64,000 nt of DNA from Eunapius fragilis (lineage: Eukaryota > Porifera > Demospongiae > Spongillida > Spongillidae). The stretch is taken from the NCBI GenBank assembly GCA_963681505.1, contig OY811981.1, positions 3,834,280-3,898,279 on the forward strand. The letters are read 5' to 3'. Below are positions 52,976 to 64,000 of this stretch, piece after piece; position 1 is the first letter of the stretch, and every line of letters starts with the position of its first letter. A model generated the notes under the pieces. The model was not told the DNA's origin. It did not search any database and was given only the letters and a program-made list of their open reading frames with translations. The translations under genes were made by a program, and so were the position numbers.

Positions 52976-54423
52976 TTCATATATACATGTACATGTATCT
53001 AATAATGTAATAGTCGCTGCTTCTATTAATATACATAACATGTACACCATATAACATAAACACACACAGCAAAGTTAAACATATACTCTGGATAGAATAT
53101 ATGGCCCTGGAGTTGGCTCTGATCAGGGTCAAGTTCAATCTACCATATAGAACTGGTTTGTTGTATGGACTTAGGCTGCCCCAGGCTAGTGGCTAGTCTA
53201 CCAGCAAGTCTAGAAAGAGTACGTTGAGCTTCTGGTCCCCAACGTCCAAAAGACTCTACCAACAGAGAGGGATGCAAACCCAACCTAACTCTCCACTTGT
53301 TGCATCATAACTGTGGTGCTTTCTCTTTTCTGCCTGCATTGCTGCTTAACCTGGCATCACACACGCTACTTGAAGGGTTTCGGAATTAAGTGGGGCCGAT
53401 TCCGAGCTATTTTATGAGTCTGGTCTGGGGACCCTGTGATGGTTGTAAAATCAACCATCAGCCAACTTAGTCAGCAGCTTTATCTATCGGCATGCTCTTA
53501 TGGAACTGACAACATCATCCACAGGCTCAGACCTGTGTGAGAAGCCCACTTAAAAAACAAAGACTTTTGAAATTGAGCTGTTCAACAACTGGTATCTGGC
53601 CAGGCCAAATTGTTGTATCCTTACCCATGGCAAATTTGCACTGTTGCTCAATTGAACTAGAATTTACTATTGTTGCCCTCTAAACACCATTGCAGAGAGA
53701 GTCGCTTCTCTTTCTTATGTTGTATGGGATTATTTGTAACATTTTGATGTATGGCTGAAAGTGGGATGGTGTCTGTGCGAAAGCGCAATGTAAACCTGTA
53801 GTGTGTAGACACAAACCTTCCACTATCCCCATGCACCGTTTGATAAGGATTATTGGAAAAATGAATCCCAAGCATGGTCAAAGTGGGATGATGGTGTTTA
53901 TGATGAAAACCAACCATGCATGCAGTCTAAAGCTCCCTTCACTTCAGTCCTCTATCAAGGAGGCATTAGCAATATGCAATGCAACCAGGTATTTTATGAA
54001 GTGGGTTGAACCCGAAAGCAATACAAGCAATACAAGCCTCCCTTGCTATGTTTAGACACACAAGTGCACCTTGAACTATCTGTACATGTTCAGGAGCATA
54101 GAAAAATGCATGTTTGATGACAATTGCATCCATGTATAATACTGTGTGTGGTCTAAGTGGGATGGTGTTCATGCAATCTAAGTTTCCTACTGCACATTCA
54201 TGTGCAATGCACATTCATGTGCAATGCACATAACCACCAGCTTCCATACATTAGCACGTCATGTGTACAGTCTCCTCAACTGCAAATGCATACTACTAAT
54301 GCTTAACTGTTGAGTTACAATTCTGCCGTAAAAAATATAGTACACAACATTATTTTATAGACTTCATTTTAAAATTTGAACAAGTATAATCCAAAAACTG
54401 GTGATCAATAACCCCACTTTCCA
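52976..54423. other. No gene seen; thrice-repeated short motif
   Basis: Unique sequence 3' of the minus-strand dipeptidase. The phrase AAGTGGGATG with TGTTTATG or a variant occurs at about 53758, 53880 and 54155, and GCACATTCATGTGCAAT is doubled at 54193-54228. There is no ORF with a domain. Confidence 0.4.
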
Positions 54424-55608
54424 CTACTTTTGAGATACATCACTCTTAAATCCTGAGCAAATATCATCAAGTAGACCAGGATCTGTTAGAACGTCCAATC
54501 CCGTCAAGGCAAGGCCTTTCGCAAACTGCAGTGTCGCGTGGTGAGCGTCAAGTGTATTGCAGGAGGTGGTGAAATCTCGAGTGTGATTGGCAGCAGAACC
54601 AATGCTGTACATGACGTGAATGCTTGGAACTTTGTAAGACACATTCCCCATGTCAGTGGAACCAGCCTTGCTCCCATCCTTGTCCCACTGAATGCTACCC
54701 AGAACCTTGGTCATGTTTTTTTCATAGCATTTTCCAAGCGCACGATTGGTCACCACATCATCATAGGGCTTTTCTGGCTCTTCAACCTTAACCCCACACC
54801 CGGTAGCCACTGCAGCTGCTTCAAAACAGGCGACCACTTTCTTTGCAAGGTCATCTCTCTCAGTCCTAGTGGGTGCTCGTACGTAATACTCTATGACTGC
54901 CTTCTCGGGTATGATGTTCGGCTTGACTCCGCCCTCCTTGATCACACCGTGCACCTTACACGCTGGCTTCATCTGCTGTCGCAGCACCGAAATGGAGTTG
55001 TAAGCCGTTACCGCCGCGTCTAGGGCGTTCACCCCCTCCCACGGAAACGCGGCTGCGTGGGCGGCCCTGCCCGTGTACGTCACTTGGTACGCGCGCATGG
55101 CCAAGAATGGATGGAACACGGCGCTAAGAGGGGCTGGGTGGACCATCATGGCGACGTCTACGTCGTTGAAGGCGCCGTTCTCGATCAGCATGACCTTTCC
55201 TCCTCCGCCCTCCTCGGCGGGTGTCCCCAGAACGGTCACGCGGCCCTTGATCCCGCCCTGTGAGGCTTCCAGGGCAGCCTTGAGACCCAACCCGGCGGCC
55301 ACTCCTGCCTCGGCTATCAGGTTATGGCCACACGCGTGGCCGATATCGGGGAGGGCATCGTACTCGCATATCACACAAATGTTGGGTCGGCCCGAACCAA
55401 AGGTCGCTCTAAAGGCTGTCTCGAGTCCGGTATAGCTCCTTTCAACGGCAAAGCCTTTCTTCTCTAAATAGTCAGTCAGAAGCTGGTGGGCTTTGAACTC
55501 CTTGAAGCAAAGTTCGGGCACTTTCCATATCCCATCACTCAGACCAAATAGCTCGTCTTTGTGTTCGTCAATTGTTCGACAGACAGCCTCACTTACACTA
55601 GCGCACAT
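54424..55608 (-). CDS. PM20D2: PM20D2-type M20 dipeptidase, copy A, 394 aa
   Basis: Single-exon frame. Family members hydrolyse dipeptides such as beta-alanyl-lysine and use two metal ions. Landmarks: CEYDALPDIGHACGHN (about residues 81-96, metal ligands), GTPAEEGGGGK (about 129-139, catalytic Glu and ligand Glu), GRAAHAAAFPWEGVNALDAA (dimerisation-domain His), GVKPNIIP, GSTDMGNVS and the C-terminal NHTRDF with a ligand His. Length fits the family (about 400-430). I start at ATG 55608 because the 13 codons before it overlap the MITE at 55617-55699. It is head-to-head with copy B at 56803, with start codons about 1.2 kb apart. Confidence 0.92.
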   Translation of the reverse strand: MCASVSEAVCRTIDEHKDELFGLSDGIWKVPELCFKEFKAHQLLTDYLEKKGFAVERSYTGLETAFRATFGSGRPNICVICEYDALPDIGHACGHNLIAEAGVAAGLGLKAALEASQGGIKGRVTVLGTPAEEGGGGKVMLIENGAFNDVDVAMMVHPAPLSAVFHPFLAMRAYQVTYTGRAAHAAAFPWEGVNALDAAVTAYNSISVLRQQMKPACKVHGVIKEGGVKPNIIPEKAVIEYYVRAPTRTERDDLAKKVVACFEAAAVATGCGVKVEEPEKPYDDVVTNRALGKCYEKNMTKVLGSIQWDKDGSKAGSTDMGNVSYKVPSIHVMYSIGSAANHTRDFTTSCNTLDAHHATLQFAKGLALTGLDVLTDPGLLDDICSGFKSDVSQK

Positions 55609-55616
55609 ACTGGTAC

Positions 55617-55699
55617 TAGTCTCGTACCCAGCCCCTAAGTACGTCACAGCTGCGGACCGGTGTGCAATCCAGCACGTACTTGGGGCTGGGTACGAGACT
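55617..55699. mobile_element. Short TAGTCTCG-family MITE directly upstream of dipeptidase copy A
   Basis: It has inverted ends TAGTCTCGTACCCAGCCCC and GGGGCTGGGTACGAGACTT around a short centre with CACAGCTGCGGA. No 9-bp duplication can be seen. It ends 8 bp before the ATG, so it lies within the 5' UTR or promoter of copy A. Confidence 0.8.
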
Positions 55700-56802
55700 T
55701 GGCCTACATGTACATACAGTGGACTTGCTAACCAGAGTTCTGGGGTTCAAGGTGCCGCAGGAGCTGAAGTTTGACACGATAATGATATTCATTGCAGATT
55801 CATACACACTTGCATGGTGCTCAATATATTTGCCGACGACAAAGCAATTGAACAGGTAATTAAATCGATGAGTGCAGGCGTGGCAGCGAATCACATTACT
55901 TGAACCACACCGCTAACGCTTATTCATATTAAGGTGTATCACAATTATGGGGGGGCTCCCCCCCCCCCCCCCCCTCCCAACAACATCATATTTGGGGGGC
56001 TACAGCCCCCCCCCCCCCTCCCCCTTCCGCCGCCCCTGTGCCGTCTCTTGCAATGGTGGTAAGCGTTGCTCCTCGAACGTAAACCACTGCGCTTGGAGCG
56101 ATTCCTCTGCTTTCCGGAGCATAATAATCACGTACCCTAGTCACGAAGACTGATCAAACCTTTGAATCAATCCCTGTAGTCATGACTGGCTTAAACTGTT
56201 AAAACATTTGGTTCAGATTGATTAAAATCTTATTATCAGGTTGTAATCAGTTTCTACTAAGTACAACAGCTTACTCCTGGACCAGATCGATGAACTTTCT
56301 CAACAACTCTATGTCATGTCATACGCCGATACGCGTATGACATTAATTATTCCTTATGCCCCGAGAATAAGGTCCATTGTCTAATGACAATAACACACAT
56401 AAGTATAAACGTTTTTCAAGACTTCTTCGAGCATGCATAACCTGTGATAGTATGCGTTCCATACAGTAACTCGTGCTGCACATTATATTAAATGCAAAAA
56501 TGGACTTCGTTGCGTGTGTCTAGGTGGCCTGTTCACCAAGTAGTTGCACCCACGCACGTTCTGAAGCCCCTTCACTTGCCATGTCTTCCACAGAGGGTTT
56601 AACGCAACGTGTTGGGTATAGAAAAATACGGTTGAGAGCCTTTCTGTGTTGAGATACAGGTACAACTTGAAACATGCCGTATAATGATAGAAACTTACGT
56701 AGCGTGTGCGTAGTGATATGAGTAAATCAGGAACTACGTTAGTAATTCCAACATATACGAGCATATGCTGTACGGGTAAGGAAGGATATAAGTCATATTC
56801 CA
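55700..56802. promoter_or_regulatory. Shared region between divergent dipeptidase genes
   Basis: The interval between the two start codons must supply both 5' flanks. It contains two poly-C tracts (55958-55975, 56007-56019) around GGGGGGCT. No ORF or defined promoter motif is seen. A bidirectional promoter is possible but not shown. Confidence 0.35.
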
Positions 56803-58023
56803 ATGCCATGGTCCAGCTGGTTAAATATCGCGAGCAGTAACTCTGATGCTAGTATGGCCACTAGTGACGTCATCATGAACCTCAAGCAGGTTTGCTGTTC
56901 TATAGTGGATAGCCATAATGAAGAACTCCTTGCTCTGAGTGATTGCATTTGGAAAGAACCCGAACTTTGTTTCAAAGAGTTCAAAGCCCACCAGCTTCTG
57001 ACTGACTATTTAGAGAAGAAAGGCTTTGCCGTTGAAAGGAGCTATACCGGACTCGAGACAGCCTTTAGAGCGACCTTTGGTTCAGGCCGACCCAACATTT
57101 GTGTGATATGCGAGTACGATGCCCTCCCCGATATCGGCCACGCGTGTGGCCATAACCTGATAGCCGAGGCAGGAGTGGCCGCCGGGTTGGGTCTCAAGGC
57201 TGCCCTGGAAGCCTCACAGGGCGGGATCAAGGGCCGCGTGACCGTTCTGGGGACACCCGCCGAGGAGGGCGGAGGAGGAAAGGTCATTCTGATCGAGAAC
57301 GGCGCCTTCAGCGACGTGGACGCGGCCATGATGGTCCACCCGTACCCTCAGAATGTCCTGGTACCAGAATACCTGGCTACGGTACGTCGAGTGGTGACGT
57401 ACACGGGCAGAGCCGCTCATGCAGCCGCGTTTCCGTGGGAGGGGGTGAACGCCCTAGACGCGGCGGTAATGGCTTACAACTCCATTTCGGTGCTGCGACA
57501 GCAGATGAAGCCAGCGTGTAAGGTGCACGGTGTGATCAAGGAGGGCGGGGTCAAGCCGAACATCATACCCGAGAGGGCCGTGATGGAGTACCAGTTGAGG
57601 GCACCTTCCGAGAGGGAACTGAGTGAACTCGAAGCGAAGATCACGGCGTGCTTTGAAGCCGCGGCAACCGCCACGGGGTGCCAGGTGAAAATCGAACACG
57701 CGGGGAAGCCTTACATCGACCTTATCACCAACGGCACGATGGCAAAGCTGTTTGCGGAGAACATGGCGGGACAAGGGATCGAGTGGGAGGAGTCGCCTGT
57801 CATGGGATCCACAGACATGGGCAACGTGTCCCACGCTGTACCTTCCATTCATCCCTGCTTTGCCATAGGGGGCGGGGAGGCCGTGAACCACACCAGAGAC
57901 TTCACGGCTCTAGCCAACAGAGCGGACGCGCACACCAAGGCTGTTAGCTTTGCAAAGGGGATGGTATGTACCGGAATCGACCTCCTTGTAAACCATGGCT
58001 TGGTAGAGAAACTGAAGGCATAG
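56803..58023 (+). CDS. PM20D2: PM20D2-type M20 dipeptidase, copy B, up to 406 aa
   Basis: Single-exon frame with the same motifs as copy A (CEYDALPDIGHACGHN, GTPAEEGGGGK, GRAAHAAAFPWEGVNALDAA, GVKPNIIP, GSTDMGNVS, NHTRDF). The start may be ATG 56803, 56854 or 56875; the last two fit the N-terminus of copy A better. Residues about 55-180 and 200-258 are almost identical to copy A even at silent sites, while the block between them and the last 140 residues are strongly diverged. Copy B has GTDMGN-type and metal residues intact, so both copies look functional. The C-terminal half could give it a different substrate preference. Confidence 0.92.
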   Translation: MPWSSWLNIASSNSDASMATSDVIMNLKQVCCSIVDSHNEELLALSDCIWKEPELCFKEFKAHQLLTDYLEKKGFAVERSYTGLETAFRATFGSGRPNICVICEYDALPDIGHACGHNLIAEAGVAAGLGLKAALEASQGGIKGRVTVLGTPAEEGGGGKVILIENGAFSDVDAAMMVHPYPQNVLVPEYLATVRRVVTYTGRAAHAAAFPWEGVNALDAAVMAYNSISVLRQQMKPACKVHGVIKEGGVKPNIIPERAVMEYQLRAPSERELSELEAKITACFEAAATATGCQVKIEHAGKPYIDLITNGTMAKLFAENMAGQGIEWEESPVMGSTDMGNVSHAVPSIHPCFAIGGGEAVNHTRDFTALANRADAHTKAVSFAKGMVCTGIDLLVNHGLVEKLKA

Positions 58024-58390
58024 TACTAGCAATCGCATTCTGTTGTTAGGAGCCATTTTAGAACTATGAAGTGGGAAGTATATGCATGTATAATGTAGCT
58101 ATGTGGAGGGTTGATTATCTTGTACTAAAGCTGTGAAGATCATCTGCATGAGGCAGTCAACACTGAAGCCTTGGAGTTCTATTTCTCGCTATCTATTTTT
58201 GCTATCTCCTCACTGTACACAGATTTTTTTTTCTTCCATAACCTAGCCATGCACAAGTGACAGAGTAATTAATTTCAGCATGTGTGTGTATGATTAGCTC
58301 TAGATGTACCAGCAGCTGTGCAGTACATGACTCAAGGAAATGGTTCAATAATTTAGCATAACACCACACCCACATACAGAAATCGTGAAG
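58024..58390. other. Intergenic between converging dipeptidase B and TRMT1
   Basis: This is the 3' flank of both genes. No signal was identified apart from AT-rich stretches. Confidence 0.4.
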
Positions 58391-61300
58391 TCATTTGTTT
58401 TCATCACCATCTTCAGGAAGAGTGCAGGATTTTGCTGATTTACCTTGAAGTCTCTTCCTCTTAGCCATCATATCCTCACCACCTCCATCAGTACCCCTTT
58501 TGGAAAATGTATGCAATGAGTGCACACATTTGACATGCATGCATTTGGAGGTGTGCAAAAATAACATTGCAAGTGCACTTCTGTTTGCCTTACTTTCTTT
58601 TAGCTCTCGGCTTTGGACCCCAATTGGCTTCAGGATTCTGCGGAAATCTTGACAGCTTAAGAATTCTTGAAGCTGGGTTAGCATCTGGTCGAACGTTGAA
58701 TGAAGTTTCAAACCTACCCCAGACCAAGACGATAAAATTGCTTATGACCGACAAAGTGCAGTAATTCTAATAACATGTACAGATAAAGCATAACATCATA
58801 TAGTATGCCCCACTGGCAGTAGCCTAGCTACATTTGTTGCAGGGGTGGCTTCACTACCCCTGTACCCACAGCTCGTGTACCCTGGTAGATCGGCAGTGGC
58901 TTCAAGCAAGGTAAACCCAACACATCCATCATCTGAGTTTTATTGAATGAATGTTTTATTTTTGCCAGTATTGGCAGATGTGCCCCAGTCGTACAGAATC
59001 TTTTGTTGATTGTGTTGTATGTTGGCTAACTTTTGGCCTGCCAATGTCGCCAACGTTGGGTTGTATGTATTGGCTACTGGTGCTGGGTAATAAGAGGTGC
59101 ATAAGGCGTGAAAGAGACAGCCTCCGTTGTTGTGCATACTGCATATGACACAGAAGACTTTCACTTGTGTATTGCATTGGTGATCATGCAATCATGTACG
59201 TAGGGCATTGTCAACCTGTACCAGTTGAACATGCACGTTCACTCAAAGAACAGTGCACACGTGCAAGTACATGCTACAGATATGCACACACGACATGGCA
59301 CAAGCAAATTTAATGACCGACACAGTAAGGGAGGAGAGAGTAATTATTTATGTTAATATGTATTCTCTCCCCGCATATGTTTGTCCTCTGGAGTATGGCC
59401 TTCGCTAAATAAGTGAGCTGCAGAGATTGACTGGAGCACTATCCGCTACAGTTCTGAAAAGCAAGGCAGATTCTAAAAACATTGGGGGGCTTTCCAATGG
59501 TGCAAAGTGTGGGCAGAGGCTAGACAAGGAGTAACAAGCTTCCCAGTTCAGGACATACATGTACACCTGGCGCTGTACTTGCTGCACCAAGGTGAGTCTG
59601 TGCAGGGATCGATATGGTAATCAACGTAGTGTCTAGCAAAACAGATCAGTACAGGGAGGGAGCCTCCTTAGTGATAGCACGTACTGACACCCCTACCTGC
59701 CCTGTCAGCATGATGCAGTGCTATTTTGCAATGCGGAATCTGAAGTGTTTAGGGGGGTAGATTCAACAAAGCAAGGGGACAATTACGGAAAAGTGGGGGC
59801 CTTAGTTATTCAAGACTAAGGGAATTGCTGCACGACAAGGTCGCTAGTCTGGGCATTGACCCCCACCCTTTTTGGGATGAATAGTTTATGGGCAGGTGGG
59901 GCCACAGCAGCTGCCAATGCGGGTATCCCTGACAGGTTGTTCAAGAGGCATAGGCGGTGGAAATCAGAATATATAAGCTACTGTATAGATATTAAATATA
60001 TATATTACGCTTATTAGGGTATTGAAGGAATTAGGGTTAAAACTAGGCAAAGTACTGGGCACACATTAAGGGCAACTTTTCACCCCGCTAACGAATCCAC
60101 TCTCAAATTTCACCCATCCCTACGTCCCAACACTCTTCATTGAAAAAAAATCTCTGGGGGTGGCGCCTTTGGCGCCACAACAAAAATCCTGTTGTTTGCA
60201 CCTAATGCTCTCTTAGTGTCTCTTGTCGCAGTCATGCACAGGCAATGCTGCACCAATGTAAGTCAATAGGTGGGGGATGTGGGGGGTGGGCGTGTGGTGC
60301 ACAGACATAGGATAAGGAGATATATATACATTTCTGTCGTTTGAAGGTAAAGAAACTAAGCTCCCTCTGTTTATAGGTTGGTCGGCCCGTGGGATATGGT
60401 GTATATGATTTGTTAGAAGCTACGAGAGGAGCCACATGGTGCTGGGTAATAAGAGGAGCCACATGGTGCTGGGTAATAAGAGGTGCATAAGGCGTGAAAG
60501 AGACAGTCTCCGTTGTTGTGCATACTGCATATGACACAGAAGACTTTCACTTGTGTATTGCATTGGTGATCATGCAATCACACCATTTGGCACACACACA
60601 TAGCCACTGAAAGGCTGACACCACACAATGTAGTTTACTGATTGTTTCACCCAGATTGGATGGGAGAGTGCACACCAGTGCTGCCGCAATACGAAACGAT
60701 CATGGTATCATCGATTATAATCTGGCATTGATAATCAACGATATGTATAATTAGAGATAGACAAAAATCGCCAATAACGCATTCATTCATATTTGCTCCC
60801 CGTGCTCACATTCTAAGAAATGGATTTAGCTTCTATCTTATTCACTAGTGCGACTGCAAAGAATGCACCACCCCACCTTGGAAGCTAATATCCACAGTTG
60901 TATGATCTAAGATCAGTGATGGCAAGTGTGTGCACATGTGTTTAAATTTGTGTGTGTGAATTTGAGAATATAGAACCATACACTAGCAAGGCAATTTGTG
61001 CACTGGTTAAGGAAGTTACCCAAAAGGAATTTTTCCTAGCTGACAGGCTGGATGCCGATGGGACAGACAATGGTTCCAATTTTATCAGAGCTGTTGAGTA
61101 AATGCTGAATGAACGTCACTGAGGAGCACATCAGGTGTGCTTGCCACATGTATGTACTCAGCTATTTTTGATACGTGTGCTGATTTCCTTTTCAGCTTTT
61201 AATCTATCCCCACCCTCCTGACTCCTGGAACCTGTACAATTGTGCATGGCCCCCGCAGGATGCTGCAATTGTGGCAATCAGGAAATTCATCTTGGTAGAT

Positions 61301-63992
61301 ATGGAGCGACAATGGAATATAGCACACCCTCAATGGGCTTTAAAACTCATCCTGGCCACAAATCTCTGTCCTGGTTGCTATCTAATGAGCGGAAAATGGG
61401 ATAAACCAGTTATTTGCTGAAATTAAAGAATGTTAGTTGCCAAATGAGCCACCCTAGTGTAAGTCAGGCCACAGAAGAGAATAGCAGTGGTTCCCTGCTG
61501 CTATGCCATTAACTATTGGCTGGAACTTCCAGCGCAGATCATGTCCATCTGGGCAAGACCCCTGCACAACCAACAATGTACCATATCCACAGGATATGGA
61601 ATGACCCAGCTACAATCTGATACTCTGTTAACAACTATTGCATTATAGCATCGGCAGGCAAGCATCTGCAGGCGGATAAGTCGACGTCACCTCAGTGTGA
61701 CTTGAACTACTGAACTCGTCCCTACACTGGAGTTACCATTACACCAATATGACTTTCCCCTACCCCACACCCATTCTATGCTAGTGCCATGCTTTTCCCC
61801 CATCAAATTATCTCATACATGTAGGTCTCCACATCAGATATGTGTAGATTGAAACTGATATAAGTTAGCAAAGAATTACTAGTTAAGACAGATAAATTAT
61901 CGAATAAGTGATATAACATACTGTGGCTCCTTGCTGAGAATAAGAGCAGCAGGTGTGTTCGGCTTAACGCTCTTCACAGGATGCTGCTTCACCTGTGGGA
62001 AGTACATGTATATAACTCACAGCCTCATCATCTGACACATACCTCATGCACTCAGTGGCCTAAACATCATACTTCAGACACTCAGTGACCACACATCACT
62101 ACACACACTCAGTGACCACACATCACTACACACACTCAGTGACCACACATCACTACACACACTCAGTGACCACACATCACTACACACTCAGTGACCACAC
62201 ATCACTACACACACTAGTGACCACACATCACTACACACACACTCAGTGACCATACATCACTACACACACTCAGTGACCACACATCACACTACACACAGTG
62301 ACCACACATCACTACACACTCTGTGACCACACATCACTACACATACTCAGTGACCACACATCACTACACACACTAGTGACCACACATCACGACACACACT
62401 CAGTGACCATACATCACTACACACACTAGTGACCACACATCACGACACACACTCAGTGACCACACATCACTACACACACTAGTGACCACACATCACTACA
62501 CACACACTCAGTGACCATACATCACTACACACACTCAGTGACCACACATCACACTACACACAGTGACCACACATCACTACACACTCAGTGACCATACATC
62601 ACTACACATACTCAGTGACCACACATCACTACACACACTAGTGACCACACATCACGACACACACTCAGTGACCATACATCACTACACACACTAGTGACCA
62701 CACATCACTACACACTCTGTGACCACACATCACTACACACACTAGTGACCACACATCACTACACACACTCAGTGACCATACATCACTACACACACTAGTG
62801 ACCACACATCACTACACACTCTGTGACCACACATCACTACACACACTAGTGACCACACATCACTACACACACTCAGTGACCATACATCACTACACACTCA
62901 GTGACCACACATCACTACACATACTCAGTGACCACACATCACTACACACTCAGTGACCACACATCACTACACACACTCAGTGACCATACATCACTACACA
63001 CAGTGACCACACATCACTACACACTCAGTGACCACACATCACTACACACTCAGTGACCACACATCACTACACACACTCAGTGACCATACATCACTACACA
63101 CAGTGACCACACATCACTACACACACTCAGTGACCACACATCACTACACATACTCAGTGACCACACATCACTACACACACTAGTGACCATACATCACTAC
63201 ACACACTCAGTGACCATACATCACTACACACTCTGTGACCACACATCACTACACATACTCAGTGACCACACATCATTACACACTCAGTGACCACACATCA
63301 CTACACACTCAGTGACCACACATCACTACACACACTCAGTGACCATACATCACTACACACAGTGACCACACATCACTACACACTCAGTGACCACACATCA
63401 CTACACACTCAGTGACCACACATCACTACACACACTCAGTGACCATACATCACTACACACAGTGACCACACATCACTACACACTCAGTGACCACACATCA
63501 CTACACACAGTGACCACACATCACTACACACACTAGTGACCACACATCACTACACACACTCAGTGACCACACATCACTACACACACTAGTGACCACACAT
63601 CACTACACACACTCAGTGACCATACATCACTACACACACTAGTGACCACACATCACTACACACTCTGTGACCATACATCACTACACACTCGGTGACCACA
63701 CATCACTACACACTCGGTGACCACACATCACTACACACTCTGTGACCACACATCACTACACATACTCAGTGACCACACATCACTACACATACTCAGTGAC
63801 CACACATCACTACACACACTCAGTGACCACACTCACTACACACACAGTGACCACATCACACCAGTGACCCACACACCACAAACCCAGTTCCTCATAATGT
63901 CCCACACCACATTATGTGGTGCATCCGTCTTAACAGCATTTGCATTGGCATGTGACAGAGACACTTTGTAACCACGGTCCATGATAGCAGAT
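58391..63992 (-). CDS. TRMT1: TRMT1, tRNA (guanine26-N2) dimethyltransferase, 3' part (last four coding exons)
   Basis: Exons 5' to 3': 63884-63992, 61922-61992, 58594-58713, 58391-58496; all phases agree and they end at a TGA. The gene continues beyond the right edge, so the catalytic domain is outside the window. TRMT1 methylates G26 of tRNAs. What is visible is the C-terminal domain: [83 protein letters not shown], then a basic tail KRKRLQGK and an acidic end. The long ORFs drawn across 58391-58711 in one frame are not the real product, since the exon at 58594-58713 is read in another frame. The first intron here holds a 1.8 kb minisatellite. Confidence 0.9.
59079..60568. repeat. Direct duplication of about 115 bp inside a TRMT1 intron
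   Basis: 59079-59193 and 60454-60568 are nearly identical (GTGCTGGGTAATAAGAGGTG ... CATTGGTGATCATGCAATCA). The second copy is preceded by two extra short units GAGCCACATGGTGCTGGGTA. The 1.3 kb between the copies is unique. Confidence 0.9.
60569..61921. other. TRMT1 intron, nothing recognised
   Basis: Intronic sequence. CAGTGCTGCCGCAATACGA near 60678 looks like a hAT end but has no partner. No ORF with a domain is present. Confidence 0.4.
62040..63865. repeat. Minisatellite, about 70 units of 22-27 bp
   Basis: Units such as CAGTGACCACACATCACTAC plus ACACACT vary in length through loss of ACA or CTC pieces and in the CTAGTG, CTCTGTG and CTCAGTG variants. Multi-unit blocks recur (for example the CTAGTGACC/CGACACACACTCAG series), showing higher-order duplication. 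It lies between TRMT1 coding exons and ends about 20 bp before the donor of the exon at 63884-63992. Confidence 0.95.
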
Positions 63993-64000
63993 CTGCAACA

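Noticed and set aside
58391-58711. 106-codon single-frame ORF as a gene
   Set aside because: It runs through an intron; the exon at 58594-58713 is TRMT1 in another frame, and only the last 35 codons are shared.
59079-60568. Thr/Pro-rich minus-strand frames as exons of a mucin-like gene
   Set aside because: They arise from a duplicated intronic segment of TRMT1, and the two copies do not keep the same open frame.
60678-60700. hAT-like terminal sequence CAGTGCTGCCGC
   Set aside because: No complementary end and no 8-bp duplication were found downstream.

Overview
The window is metazoan nuclear DNA. Its genes are split by GT-AG introns and carry animal-type products (copine, ZNF598, TRMT1, PM20D2). 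Between them lie microsatellites, minisatellites, foldback repeats and several DNA transposon families. Many introns are only about 45-100 bp. A demosponge or similar marine invertebrate fits best, but this is inference, because no rRNA or mitochondrial marker is present.

Layout. 1-8.07 kb is gene-poor, with GT/AC repeats, small palindromes and perhaps one host exon. 8.07-11.32 kb is a satellite of about 163 bp per unit. 11.6-17.2 kb is bounded by long inverted repeats and carries a 17-exon gene whose exons join in phase for 933 codons, from a transposase-like N-terminal part to a ubiquitin-specific protease (USP). About 50 bp beyond it starts a multi-exon Ulp1/SENP (C48) peptidase gene (17.2-22.2 kb) with its His-Asp-Cys triad. 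That gene is interrupted at an exon edge by a 2.5 kb foldback transposon (IS3EU type, 6-bp target duplication). 23.4-41.4 kb is a complete 15-exon copine gene on the minus strand. Its introns hold minisatellites, a degraded RING-finger transposon and a 5.85 kb IS3EU element that looks whole, with a transposase and a second, unknown gene.

41.6-58 kb contains a Ginger-like remnant, a PLP decarboxylase, a rhodanese-domain protein, ZNF598 (ribosome-collision E3 ligase, minus strand), a short hAT element with a BED-finger ORF, a LINE tail, and two head-to-head single-exon PM20D2-type dipeptidase genes with a patchwork of near-identical and diverged blocks. 58.4-64 kb holds the last four coding exons of TRMT1 (minus strand), split by a 1.8 kb minisatellite.

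The host genes (membrane-binding copine, ribosome quality control, tRNA methylation, dipeptide and amino-acid metabolism) do not form one pathway. The most unusual content is the 11.6-22.2 kb block, where a transposase is fused to a deubiquitinase and sits beside a SUMO/Ulp1-type protease gene. All exon joins were read by eye from splice-site consensus and reading phase, and none is transcript-confirmed.
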